This document shows positions 1 to 7,802 of a stretch of DNA of 64,000 bases, in pieces; position 1 is the stretch's first letter, and the number at the start of each line of letters is the position of its first letter. The DNA lies in NCBI GenBank assembly GCA_021107855.1, contig JAIORZ010000002.1:325724-389723 (forward strand). The letters run 5' to 3'. Below the pieces are notes generated by a model, which saw nothing but the letters and a program-made list of their open reading frames with translations, searched no databases and was not told where the DNA came from. A program made the translations under genes and the position numbers. Origin of the DNA: an archaeon. GTDB taxonomy: Archaea; Nanobdellota; Nanobdellia; Pacearchaeales; GW2011-AR1.

Positions 1-1
1 A

Positions 2-1141
2 GGGCGACAGATTTTGAGGCAGCATCCGACCGGGCGTGAGTACGCCGATATTTGTAAGGACTGGAATTCATTTCCTGTTTTTGTTGATGATTCTGAGAAA
101 ATTATGTCGATGCCGCCGATTATTAATTCGCATGATGTTGGAAAAATCGACGAGACGACCAGTGATGTTTTTTTGGAAGCTACAGGAGATAACCTTCCTT
201 CATTACAGAACGCGTTCAATATAATAGTCACTTCTTTAGCTAGTATGGGAGGTCAAATTTATTCGATAGATTGTAAGCAGCAAAATGGGAAAATGCTTTC
301 AATTCCCGATTTGTCTTCTGAGGAATTGAATTTTAAAATTGAAGACATTGAGAAGACTTTAGGGATTAAGTTGAAGGAAAAAGAAGTAAGGGGATATTTA
401 GCGAGAATGGGGATTGATTATGAGAATAAAAAAGGGAAATCCGTGGCTTTGATTCCAGCATATAGAACTGATATTTTACATTGGGTTGATTTAGCTGAAG
501 AAGTTGCGATTGCTTATGGGTATGAAAATTTTGAGCCTGAAATCCCGGCAATTTCAACCATTGCCGAAGAAAATCCTATCGATAAAACCAAAAAGGCAAT
601 TGGTAATATTCTGGCTGGGTTAGGGTGCTTGGAATGTTCCAGCTTTCATCTAATCACAAAGAAAGATGTGAAAAAAATGCATTACGAGTTTAATAATTTT
701 ATTGAAGTTGAGGCTTCAAAAACAGGGCGAGATGTTTTAAGAATGGATTTGATGACGAATATGCTACAGATTCTGAGTAAGAATTCGGATGTCGCTTATC
801 CGCAGAAAATATTTGAGATGGGTCGTGTGTTTGAGTTGGATGAAAAAAGTGAAACTGGGGTTATTGAAAAGGAAAGATTGAGCATTGCGATGATTGATGA
901 GAAAATGGGATTTACAGAGATGAAGCAGGTTTTGGATTATTTGTTTAAGATGTTGGATGTTGAATATAAGTTGGAAGATGTTGAAGATTCGAATTATATC
1001 GTTGGCAGGTGCGGAAAAATTTTGGTTGGAAACGAAGAAGTAGGTCGGGTCGGTGAGATTGCACCACGAGTTTTGAAAAATTGGAAGATTAGAATGCCCG
1101 TTGTTGGATGCGAGATGGGACTTGGTTTTTTGTTTGGATAG
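2..1141 (+). CDS. pheT: Phenylalanyl-tRNA synthetase beta subunit, 3' part
   Basis: Beta chain of the (alpha-beta)2 enzyme that charges tRNA-Phe in the cytoplasm. The reading frame is open to the left edge of the window, so the N-terminal part is missing; the TTG at 14 is internal, not a start. The visible part begins inside the B3/B4 region (HPTGREYADI), runs through a B5-like DNA/tRNA-binding segment and the conserved YRTDILHWVDLAEEVAIAYG stretch, and ends with the class II-like core (FEMGRVFEL, GRVGEI). The spacing and length fit the archaeal/eukaryotic form, which lacks the bacterial C-terminal anticodon-binding fold. Clear family assignment. Confidence 0.93.
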   Translation, partial: GRQILRQHPTGREYADICKDWNSFPVFVDDSEKIMSMPPIINSHDVGKIDETTSDVFLEATGDNLPSLQNAFNIIVTSLASMGGQIYSIDCKQQNGKMLSIPDLSSEELNFKIEDIEKTLGIKLKEKEVRGYLARMGIDYENKKGKSVALIPAYRTDILHWVDLAEEVAIAYGYENFEPEIPAISTIAEENPIDKTKKAIGNILAGLGCLECSSFHLITKKDVKKMHYEFNNFIEVEASKTGRDVLRMDLMTNMLQILSKNSDVAYPQKIFEMGRVFELDEKSETGVIEKERLSIAMIDEKMGFTEMKQVLDYLFKMLDVEYKLEDVEDSNYIVGRCGKILVGNEEVGRVGEIAPRVLKNWKIRMPVVGCEMGLGFLFG

Positions 1142-1171
1142 ATATTTAAAGTTCCTAAATTAATTTATTAT

Positions 1172-1774
1172 ATGAAGAGGTTTTATATTATCTTAATTGT
1201 TATTGGTGCTTTAATGGTTGTTTCTTCGGGGAGTTTTGTTTTGATGCAAGTTTTTTGGAGTTCTAATGAATATCAGACGGGAATGGAAAGCGAAGAAGCC
1301 AATGGAATCAAGGATGAGGGTCGAGTAGAAATTAATATAGGAGATCCTGCAGTTGAGGACAGTTTTGGAGGAGGGGGAGCTGGCGGAGGTGGGAGCGGAA
1401 GTGGAGATGAAGGGGATTCTGGAGTCGTCGATGATGGATGTATTTTAAGACAAGTCCAGTATTCTTTGAAAAACTTTGGAGATGATGTTTTGTGCTTAGA
1501 AAACGGAAGTGTTGGATGCTCTAAGATAAAAGTTAATTGTTTTGTTGAAGTTTATAATTTTGATGTTGGTGTTGATGATATTTTCGGGGTGAGATATTCT
1601 TTGGTTGATTCAAATGAGGATGAACTGGACTTTAAATTGGTCGAAGGGGATGTTGCGACGGGTAGCTCGAAGATTTTTTCTGCTGAGTTTATTTGGGAAG
1701 ATGAAGATGGGGTTGGCGAGAATTTGAATTGTGTGTTTGGGATGGAAAGAATTCCTAATAAGAAGATTTGTTAA
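1172..1774 (+). CDS. Membrane-anchored secreted protein with Gly-rich linker
   Basis: Unrecognised 200-residue protein. A short basic N-terminus is followed by one hydrophobic segment (about residues 4-28), then a polar stretch, a glycine/serine-rich linker (about 68-84) and a C-terminal globular part with six cysteines that suggests disulfides outside the membrane. Topology is inferred: N-terminal anchor, exported domain. It starts 30 nt after pheT behind a TATA-like tttaaa at 1145, so it may have its own promoter. It converges with the next gene, with only 1 nt between the stops. Confidence 0.7.
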   Translation: MKRFYIILIVIGALMVVSSGSFVLMQVFWSSNEYQTGMESEEANGIKDEGRVEINIGDPAVEDSFGGGGAGGGGSGSGDEGDSGVVDDGCILRQVQYSLKNFGDDVLCLENGSVGCSKIKVNCFVEVYNFDVGVDDIFGVRYSLVDSNEDELDFKLVEGDVATGSSKIFSAEFIWEDEDGVGENLNCVFGMERIPNKKIC

Positions 1775-1775
1775 A

Positions 1776-2252
1776 TTAATCAAAATAGCTTTGTTTCTTC
1801 GAAATATTTCCATTTTCGAAATTCTTTTCAAAAGATTCGAAGAGACCATAAATTTTCGGTTTTATGTCTTGCCATATTTCAAATGTATTATTGATAAAGT
1901 CTATTTCATTTTTTTCGGAATAAGTTGTGTCGAGTTTCATCGTTTTAAGTTGAATTTTAGAAAGTGTTTTGTAAAGAAATTGCATTATTTCTTTGTCCCG
2001 TGTCGAGACATTTTTTAGAATTTGAAAAACAAATATTGGCGGATTTGCTGGATTGATTAATGTTTCAAAGAGATGTGTGTATGCTGTTATTTTTTCATTA
2101 ATAATTCTTCGTATTTCTCGCGCTAAAAACAAAGTTTCTTTATCATAGAGTTTCTCGATGTCGAAATCTTGAGTTATTGCTTCAAACTCCGGAAGACTAT
2201 ATTTTATTTTGAGCAACTCGTATTCCTTTTTCAAATCCAATTGCGTTTCCAT
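1776..2252 (-). CDS. Conserved-looking helical protein, function unknown
   Basis: A 158-residue, mostly alpha-helical soluble protein with no signal peptide and no motif I recognise. It is rich in charged residues and has the codon use of its neighbours, which supports a real gene. It converges on the secreted protein upstream and is divergent from the FKBP isomerase, sharing a 74-nt intergenic region with TATA-like sequences for both directions. No function is proposed. Confidence 0.6.
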   Translation of the reverse strand: METQLDLKKEYELLKIKYSLPEFEAITQDFDIEKLYDKETLFLAREIRRIINEKITAYTHLFETLINPANPPIFVFQILKNVSTRDKEIMQFLYKTLSKIQLKTMKLDTTYSEKNEIDFINNTFEIWQDIKPKIYGLFESFEKNFENGNISKKQSYFD

Positions 2253-2326
2253 AGGTAGGTGGTGAAGGACGGGTTTATAAGATTTTTGATAGATAGTTTT
2301 AAATATGAATTTTTCGGGAATACATT

Positions 2327-2749
2327 ATGACAGTCAAGAAAGGAGATAAAATCAAGGTTGATTATACTGGGAGTTTTGAAAATGGCGAAGTGTTTGATGC
2401 GAGCGAGAAGCATGGGCAACCTTTAGAGTTCGAAGCTGGGAAAGGGATGGTTGTTCCTGGATTCGATGCGGCTGTGATTGGAATGGATGTTGCCGGGGAA
2501 AAAGAATTTACGCTTAAACCGAATGAGGCCTATGGAATGCCCAATGAGAAGGCTGTTCAGAAAGTTCCTAAGGATAAATTTCCGCCTGAAGCTAAAGAAG
2601 GCATGATGATTGGTGTTCCGCTTCCTAGTGGGCAGCAGATACCGGCCAAAATTGCGAAGATTGATGATAAGGAAGTTACAATTGATATGAATCATCCTTT
2701 AGCTGGAAAAACACTTGTATTTAAAATTAAGATTGTTTCTATTAATTAA
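2327..2749 (+). CDS. FKBP-type peptidyl-prolyl isomerase, SlyD-like
   Basis: Catalyses cis-trans isomerisation of proline peptide bonds and acts as a folding chaperone. FKBP halves are at residues 1-70 (VDYTGSFENGEVFDAS, PGFDAAVIGM) and 120-140 (NHPLAGKTLVF), with the inserted-in-flap chaperone domain between them (about 72-118), the usual SlyD/archaeal short-FKBP order. There is no His-rich C-terminal tail. The 140-residue length is typical of archaeal short FKBPs. A TATA-like tttaaatat lies at about 2298-2306, close to 25 nt before the ATG. Confidence 0.93.
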   Translation: MTVKKGDKIKVDYTGSFENGEVFDASEKHGQPLEFEAGKGMVVPGFDAAVIGMDVAGEKEFTLKPNEAYGMPNEKAVQKVPKDKFPPEAKEGMMIGVPLPSGQQIPAKIAKIDDKEVTIDMNHPLAGKTLVFKIKIVSIN

Positions 2750-2779
2750 ATCTTTAAAGTCTGTTCTTTTATTTCTAAT

Positions 2780-3172
2780 ATGGTAAATTTTAGAGAGTTT
2801 GTAACGAATTCCGGTTTGAAAGTTTTCGCCGGTCGCAATGCCGAAAATAATGACAAATTAGTTTGGGATGCGAAGCCTAATGATGTTTTATTGCATACCT
2901 CTGCACCTGGGAGTCCGTTTGTAAATGTTGGGGGAAATCCTTCTAAAAAGGACATTAAAGAAACTACGATTTTTTGTGCAAAATTTTCTCAAGACTGGAG
3001 AGACTCAAAACGGGATGTTGCTGTGAATGTTTTTTTACGAAAGAATATGGAAAAAGATAGGAAAATGAAAATTGGAACTTGGAATGTAAAGAAACAAAAA
3101 AAAATAAAAGTAAAGAAAAGTGATATACTTAAATATGAAAAGATTTTGAGGGAAAACAATGAAACCGATTAA
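2780..3172 (+). CDS. Stand-alone NFACT-R (DUF814) domain protein
   Basis: A 130-residue protein resembling the NFACT-R domain found at the end of RqcH/NEMF (ribosome quality control) proteins. Supporting sequence: GLKVFAGRNAENNDKLVW at residues 12-29, then a PNDVLLHTSAPGSPFVNV segment. The NFACT-N, HhH and coiled-coil parts of full RqcH are absent, so this is the single-domain form known from some prokaryotes; the C-terminus is strongly basic. It overlaps the next gene by 14 nt, so the two are almost certainly co-transcribed. A role in RNA or ribosome binding is inferred from the family. Confidence 0.82.
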   Translation: MVNFREFVTNSGLKVFAGRNAENNDKLVWDAKPNDVLLHTSAPGSPFVNVGGNPSKKDIKETTIFCAKFSQDWRDSKRDVAVNVFLRKNMEKDRKMKIGTWNVKKQKKIKVKKSDILKYEKILRENNETD

Positions 3173-3407
3173 ACAGTTGCAACTTGGAAAAGCGGGACTT
3201 AGTGATGCGTTTGTTGAGCAGGTTCGAGGTGTTTTTGAAAATGAAAAAGCTTTGAAGATTTCTATTTTGAAATCGGCTTGTCGGAATAAGGATGATGCAA
3301 GAAAGATTGGAGAAGATTTAGTTGAGAAGCTAGGAACGAAGTTTGGGTTTAAGTTGGTTGGATATGTTTTAACGGTTGTAAAGTTTCGAAAGAATCAGCG
3401 GCAGTAG
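3159..3407 (+). CDS. CRM-domain (CRS1-YhbY) RNA-binding protein
   Basis: An 82-residue protein consisting of one CRM/YhbY domain, an RNA-binding fold associated with pre-50S ribosomes in bacteria and found stand-alone in archaea. It shows the opening LQLGKAGLSDAFVEQV with the GxxG loop at residues 10-13, LKISILKSA, and the closing GYVLTVVKFRK strand. It starts inside the 3' end of the NFACT-R gene (14-nt overlap), a context that points to a joint ribosome-related role. Confidence 0.85.
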   Translation: MKPIKQLQLGKAGLSDAFVEQVRGVFENEKALKISILKSACRNKDDARKIGEDLVEKLGTKFGFKLVGYVLTVVKFRKNQRQ

Positions 3408-3448
3408 AGTGTATAAATTTTTATAAAGTGTGAGTATCTTTTTGTTTT

Positions 3449-3805
3449 ATGAATGACGATTTTAATTTTGAAGGGAAAAAATTGTATGAAAGAGACGGAA
3501 TTTGTATTTACAAAGGGAATGCCCCTGATACTCATGATGTCGTGATAAAAGGGAAATATCTTTTTCTTGATAGAGATATGAGAAGAGATTGGTTATCTAG
3601 GGGAATTGATGGTGTTCGAGAGGGCTATGGGTGTTTCACTTCTCCCATTGAAAGTGGAAATTTAGAATCTGATTTTGAGATTTCTGCTTGCGAATTAGCA
3701 TTTGCCTTGAGCCAAAGTGAGATTAGAGAGATGAAAGATGAAATAAACAATCTATTGGATACGATTCAACCCAAAAGCCATTCGAAAAATCGTCATAGAG
3801 AATAA
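3449..3805 (+). CDS. Small protein of unknown function
   Basis: A 118-residue soluble protein with an N-terminal beta-rich half (YERDGICIYKG, VVIKGKYLFLDRD) and a helical C-terminal half ending in a basic tail. No family recognised. It lies between the CRM protein (41 nt downstream of its stop) and the S19e leader, on the same strand as both. A TATA-like tttataaa at about 3419-3426 is near 25 nt from the ATG, which supports this start. Confidence 0.6.
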   Translation: MNDDFNFEGKKLYERDGICIYKGNAPDTHDVVIKGKYLFLDRDMRRDWLSRGIDGVREGYGCFTSPIESGNLESDFEISACELAFALSQSEIREMKDEINNLLDTIQPKSHSKNRHRE

Positions 3806-3815
3806 GATCAGATGA

Positions 3816-3904
3816 CGATAGTTTTATAAACTAAAATTTTAATTAATTATCAGGTTAATGAGTCTCGGACTTATCTATCTTCGAAAGAAGAGCCTAAATA
3901 CAAA
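3816..3904 (+). promoter_or_regulatory. Promoter and structured leader of the S19e operon
   Basis: A TATA-like ttttataaa lies at about 3821-3829, giving a predicted leader of roughly 50 nt before the S19e ATG, unusual in a window where most genes look leaderless. The leader holds two small hairpins: AGTC-TCG-GACT at 3861-3871 and TCTTC-GAAA-GAAGA at 3878-3891, the second closed by a GNRA tetraloop. Autoregulation by a ribosomal protein is possible but only inferred. Confidence 0.4.
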
Positions 3905-4468
3905 ATGGCAAAAACAATATTTGCACAGAACCCAGAAAAGTATATTCCGGCTTTGGCTGAAGCCCTGAAAAAGATTCCTGAATTTAAAGTTCCCGAATGG
4001 GCGCAGTATGTTAAAACTGGTGTTTCAAGAGAGAGACCACCTATGGATGAGAATTTTTGGTATACTCGTGCTGCTAGTATTTTGAGGCAGTTGTATATTC
4101 GTGGTGTTGTTGGCGTTGGGAAACTTAGAACTCGATATGGTTCCAAGAAAGACAGAGGCGGAAAGCCAGACAAATTTTTCAAATCGGGTGGAAAGATTAT
4201 TCGTGTTATTTTGCAGCAGGCTGAGGCGGCTGGTTTAGTTGAGAAGATTTTGAGGATGCAACATGGTCGGAGATTGACACAACAAGGAAGAGATTTCTTG
4301 GATTCTATTGAAGTTGAGGAAAAGAAAATCAATAGTGATAATTGGACCGTAAAGAGTATTAGAGATGTCGATAATGAACAGCAAGATGTAGAAGAGAAAG
4401 GGAATGAAGTTGAGGTTGTAGATGAAGATAGCAATATTAAAGAAGAGGTAGAAAAAGATGGTAAGTAG
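3905..4468 (+). CDS. rps19e: Small ribosomal subunit protein S19e (eS19)
   Basis: Archaeal/eukaryotic-specific 30S protein needed for late small-subunit maturation. The family core is residues 1-140, including PEWAQYVKTGVSRERPP, the winged-helix part FWYTRAASILRQLYIRG, the YGSKKDRGGKP loop and LTQQGRDFLD. The protein is 187 residues against about 150 usually; the extra C-terminal ~45 residues are acidic and low-complexity. First gene of the S19e-L39e-L31e operon, overlapping L39e by 11 nt. Confidence 0.96.
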   Translation: MAKTIFAQNPEKYIPALAEALKKIPEFKVPEWAQYVKTGVSRERPPMDENFWYTRAASILRQLYIRGVVGVGKLRTRYGSKKDRGGKPDKFFKSGGKIIRVILQQAEAAGLVEKILRMQHGRRLTQQGRDFLDSIEVEEKKINSDNWTVKSIRDVDNEQQDVEEKGNEVEVVDEDSNIKEEVEKDGK

Positions 4469-4673
4469 AAAGGCTAAAGCTGCTAGCAGTAAAAAAAGGC
4501 ATTTGGACCGAGCGCAGAAGCAAACGAAGTGGGCACCGTTTTGGACAGTTATCAAAAAGTTTGGAAAAGGAAAGAAGGTCCATCCGTCGAGTATTACTCA
4601 TGTTAAGAGAAGCTGGAATCGGACAAGTTTGAAAATTAAACCGAGGAAAATGGCTAAGAAGCATTTAGGATGA
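4458..4673 (+). CDS. rpl39e: Large ribosomal subunit protein L39e (eL39)
   Basis: Small, very basic 50S protein that lines the peptide exit tunnel. The core KKRHLDRAQKQTKWAPFW ... KVHPSSITHVKRSWNRTSLK matches L39e, but the protein is 71 residues against about 50, with short basic extensions at both ends. It overlaps S19e by 11 nt and shares an ATGA overlap with L31e, so the three are translated from one message. This S19e-L39e-L31e order is common in archaea. Confidence 0.93.
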   Translation: MVSRKAKAASSKKRHLDRAQKQTKWAPFWTVIKKFGKGKKVHPSSITHVKRSWNRTSLKIKPRKMAKKHLG

Positions 4674-5392
4674 TGGTAGAAGAAGTTAAGAAAACTGAGA
4701 GCAAAAAGTTAGAAGAGTTTAAGGAAAGTGATGAGAATAAAAAAGCTATCGCTGAGAGTGAGGGCAAAGCTGTGGAAGTTAAAAAAGAAAGGAAAGAGTC
4801 TACACCGGCTGTCACTAAGGTTAAAAAGAAAGGAAAGAAAACCGAGGGCAAAGCTGAACTTGAAAGAGAGTATATTGTTCCGTTGAGAAAGGGATTTCTG
4901 AACGTGCCACATTATCGGAGAGCGAAGAAAGCCGTTAAAACTTTGAAGGAATTTATGGTTAGGCATATGAATATTCGTGATGGAGACACTCGGAAAGTTA
5001 AAATTAATATTCATTTGAATAATGAAATCTGGTTTAGGGGGATTAAAAAACCGCTTACTAAAATTAAAGTTAAAGCAAAAAAGATTGGTGGAATTGTTTA
5101 TGTTGAGTTGGCTGATGTTCCTAAGGTTGTGAAGTTTAAAATGGCTCGTGAGGAGAAAGTTAAAATGGCTAGTGTTGTTGACAAGAAAGGTGCTAAGAAG
5201 ACTGAGAAGGAAAAAGTTGAGGCGGATAAGGACAAGGATGGGGTTGATGATAAGAAGGAAGAGGACGAGAGGAAGAAGGCTGGGGCTGAGAAAGCGGCTA
5301 GTGTTGCCAAGGAGAAGAATAGAGACTTGAAGCGCACAGCTCAGGGGAAGCATGCGCAGAAGACGGTGCCGGTTCGAAAGGTTTTGAAGTAG
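4670..5392 (+). CDS. rpl31e: Large ribosomal subunit protein L31e with long charged extensions
   Basis: 50S protein near the tunnel exit, where SRP and NAC dock. The L31e fold is at about residues 66-160 (REYIVPLRKGFLNVPHYRRA, VKTLKEFMVRHM, VKINIHLNNEIWFRG, KVKAKKIGGIVYVEL). It is flanked by about 65 N-terminal and 80 C-terminal low-complexity residues dominated by Lys/Glu/Asp, making 240 residues against about 90 normally. Adjacent methionines at 4670 and 4673 are alternative starts. Last gene of the ribosomal operon. Confidence 0.94.
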   Translation: MMVEEVKKTESKKLEEFKESDENKKAIAESEGKAVEVKKERKESTPAVTKVKKKGKKTEGKAELEREYIVPLRKGFLNVPHYRRAKKAVKTLKEFMVRHMNIRDGDTRKVKINIHLNNEIWFRGIKKPLTKIKVKAKKIGGIVYVELADVPKVVKFKMAREEKVKMASVVDKKGAKKTEKEKVEADKDKDGVDDKKEEDERKKAGAEKAASVAKEKNRDLKRTAQGKHAQKTVPVRKVLK

Positions 5393-5426
5393 GTAAGTTT
5401 TTAATTTTAGGATTCTATTTGGTTTT

Positions 5427-6113
5427 ATGAAGTTAATTAGTAAGGAATTGGAAAATGCTGCCAATAAAGATAGAGCTAAGGTTTTTGCGAGATTTTTTAA
5501 AACAGAGAAAGGTGAATACGGCGAGGGAGATGTTTTTCTGGGAATTAGTAATGGAGAATTAAGGCGGATTATGAAAAAGCATTGGGAAAGAGTTGGATTT
5601 TCTGATATTGAGATGTTACTTCATTCTAGAATTCATGAGAAAAGATTGGTTGCGTTATTGATTTTAGTTGAGAAATTTAAAGATTCCCCTGAAATAATTT
5701 ACGATTTTTATTTAAGAAACACGCAATTTATCAATAATTGGGATTTAGTTGATTTGTCAGCGTGGAAAATTGTTGGAAGTTGGTTATTAGATAAAAAGGA
5801 TAGGAGTGTTTTGGATAAGTTGGCTGTTTCGGAAAATTTATGGGAGAGACGAATTGCGATTGTTTCGACATTTGCGTTTATTCGGAAGGGTGAGTTGGAT
5901 GATACTTTGAGAATTGCAAAGATTTTGCTTAGAGATTCGGAGGATTTAATTCATAAGGCTGTGGGTTGGATGTTGAGAGAAGTTGGGAAGAAGAATCAGA
6001 ACATTTTAAGAAATTTTTTGAGGGATAATCATGATGCATTGCCGAGGATGACTTTGAGATATGCGATTGAGAGATTTGAAGAGAAAGAAAAAAAGCGTTT
6101 TTTAAATTTTTAA
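5427..6113 (+). CDS. DNA alkylation repair protein, AlkD-like HEAT-repeat glycosylase
   Basis: A 228-residue all-helical HEAT-like repeat protein of the AlkC/AlkD superfamily, which removes N3- and N7-alkylated purines from DNA. Diagnostic segments: a first repeat ending GVRIP-like as GISNGELRRIMKKH, FINNWDLVDLSAWKIVG containing the Trp-Asp of the AlkD active cleft, and LIHKAVGWMLREVGK near the C-terminus. Length matches AlkD. It follows the L31e gene by 34 nt on the same strand and converges with the next gene with a 12-nt overlap of the 3' ends. Confidence 0.9.
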   Translation: MKLISKELENAANKDRAKVFARFFKTEKGEYGEGDVFLGISNGELRRIMKKHWERVGFSDIEMLLHSRIHEKRLVALLILVEKFKDSPEIIYDFYLRNTQFINNWDLVDLSAWKIVGSWLLDKKDRSVLDKLAVSENLWERRIAIVSTFAFIRKGELDDTLRIAKILLRDSEDLIHKAVGWMLREVGKKNQNILRNFLRDNHDALPRMTLRYAIERFEEKEKKRFLNF

Positions 6114-6782
6114 GATTCCTCGCACTTTGTTATTAGCGCCAAGTCCTCCTTTGTGTGCAATGAGTTCAGCTCCACCACCAAGAGGTCCGAACCACATCTG
6201 TCTAACAAAGGGTTTTCCCCACGTATCTGCAAACCAAATACTCATCTTTTTTATCCCAGCATCCCTCAAAAATTCACTATAATCCCTTGTATTTTTTATA
6301 CCCCCAAATGCATAAACGGCTATTTTGCTATCCACAAGTCCCTTCGTGGAAAGTCTTCCAACTAATCCTTTTGTTGGAGTTAATTGGTTAATTGAATTAA
6401 TGATTGGGATTGCTTTATTTGTCAATTTAACAGAATCCGATAGAGATTTCGCGGTTTGCATAGTATTTGTATAAAATTCTCTCCCATCTCTGGAGCAAGC
6501 TGTAGCTTCTTCAGGATTTTCCATTATCGCAGAATACTTACTTAAAAAAACTCCTTTCTCGGGGATATAAAGAAACGTATCACTTACCCAATTTCCAGTT
6601 TTTGAAATAATAGAATTTTTTCCTTCTTGGATTCTTAATTTAGCATTCTCTTCTAAAGAAATTATACGATATCCTCGTCTATCCAAAAGTCGTTTCCCAA
6701 CATCAAAAGGAGCTTTTTTAGAAGCTGATACAATTTTTTCTGGTTTTACATCAACATTAATTTCAGTTTGCATTTTTGTCAT
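6102..6782 (-). CDS. Protein of unknown function, 226 residues
   Basis: Soluble protein without signal peptide or recognised motif. The middle is an alpha/beta stretch with a strand pattern (KIAVYAFGGIKN ... KKMSIWFADTWGK) and the C-terminus is glycine-rich (GPLGGGAELIAHKGGLG). The second Met (position 4) is an alternative start. It overlaps the 3' end of the AlkD-like gene by 12 nt on the opposite strand. It is likely a lineage-specific gene. Confidence 0.6.
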   Translation of the reverse strand: MTKMQTEINVDVKPEKIVSASKKAPFDVGKRLLDRRGYRIISLEENAKLRIQEGKNSIISKTGNWVSDTFLYIPEKGVFLSKYSAIMENPEEATACSRDGREFYTNTMQTAKSLSDSVKLTNKAIPIINSINQLTPTKGLVGRLSTKGLVDSKIAVYAFGGIKNTRDYSEFLRDAGIKKMSIWFADTWGKPFVRQMWFGPLGGGAELIAHKGGLGANNKVRGILKI

Positions 6783-6893
6783 ACCTTTTTCATGAAATTG
6801 GGCTTTTTAAATTTTCTGACATTGTTACTCCTCAAGAATTAATCTGAAACAAACGAAGATTAGATATAAAAAGTCACTTTTGCAATTTGTTTT

Positions 6894-7736
6894 ATGAAAC
6901 CCATAGGCAAACTCCTTAATTTCGGTTTAATTAATATAGACAAATCAGTCGGACCAACATCTTATTCGGTTTCTGAATTTATCAAAAGACAATTGAAATT
7001 GAAAAAAACGTCGCACATGGGAACGCTTGACCCGAAAGTGACCGGAGTTTTACCCATCACATTGGGACGAGCCTGCAAATTAGCTGGATATTTCATTAAA
7101 CACGACAAAAGTTATGTTGGAATTTTGGAGACACATAAAAAATGTGGCATTAAGGAGTTACAGAAGTTGATTGATGAGAATTTTAGTGGGAAAATTTTAC
7201 AAACACCGCCACATCGGTCAGCTGTAAAAAGAGAAGAAAGACAGAGAAAGGTTTATCTTTGGAAATTATTGGAAGCAAGTGAGGATGGAAAATCTTTTTT
7301 ATTTAATTGCCGAGTTGAGGGTGGGACTTATATTAGAAAGCTTTGTTCAGACCTGGGTGAGATGATTGGCGGGGCACATATGGGAGAATTAAGAAGAACT
7401 GAAGCTGGGATTTTTGATGAAAGTGATTTGGTTAGTTTGAATGATTTTGAAAGCGCAGTTAAGGAATGGAAAACTGGAGATGAAGAGAAGTTAAAAGGAA
7501 TGGTTATGGATGCCGAGAGTGCAATCAAAAAAGTTTTACCCGTGGCTGAAGTTGATAAATCTGCCTTGAAATCGCTCTATATTGGAAGACCACTCTTTGC
7601 GAATAATGTTTTAGAAAAACCTAAATTAAAGGAAGGGGATATCTTTGCTTTATTTTGTAAAGATGAGTTTGTTGGGATTTATCGGAGAACTGGGGAAGAA
7701 ATTATTTTTGGCAGAAGTGAATTCGTCTGTAATTAG
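6894..7736 (+). CDS. cbf5: tRNA/rRNA pseudouridine synthase Cbf5 (TruB family)
   Basis: Converts uridine to pseudouridine, either guided by H/ACA RNPs or directly in tRNA. The catalytic motif GTLDPKVTGVLP is at residues 43-54 with the nucleophile Asp46; GLINIDKSVGPTS, an RSAVKREERQRKVY loop and EGGTYIRKLCSDLGE are also family hallmarks. A C-terminal PUA domain follows (about 200-275). At 280 residues it is shorter than typical archaeal Cbf5 (about 330), mainly at the N-terminus. The pairing GTLDPKVTG plus PUA favours Cbf5 over bacterial TruB. The Nop10, Gar1 and L7Ae partners are not in this window. Confidence 0.93.
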   Translation: MKPIGKLLNFGLINIDKSVGPTSYSVSEFIKRQLKLKKTSHMGTLDPKVTGVLPITLGRACKLAGYFIKHDKSYVGILETHKKCGIKELQKLIDENFSGKILQTPPHRSAVKREERQRKVYLWKLLEASEDGKSFLFNCRVEGGTYIRKLCSDLGEMIGGAHMGELRRTEAGIFDESDLVSLNDFESAVKEWKTGDEEKLKGMVMDAESAIKKVLPVAEVDKSALKSLYIGRPLFANNVLEKPKLKEGDIFALFCKDEFVGIYRRTGEEIIFGRSEFVCN

Positions 7737-7802
7737 GTAAAATTTCAAACATATAGTTTAGAAGATAGATTTATTTTTAAGTAGAAGTTTCGTAGATTTT
7801 TT

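Noticed and set aside
4709..5464. 251-codon minus-strand ORF opposite L31e
   Set aside because: Antisense to the Lys/Glu-rich L31e gene, which produces Leu/Phe/Ser-rich pseudo-protein.
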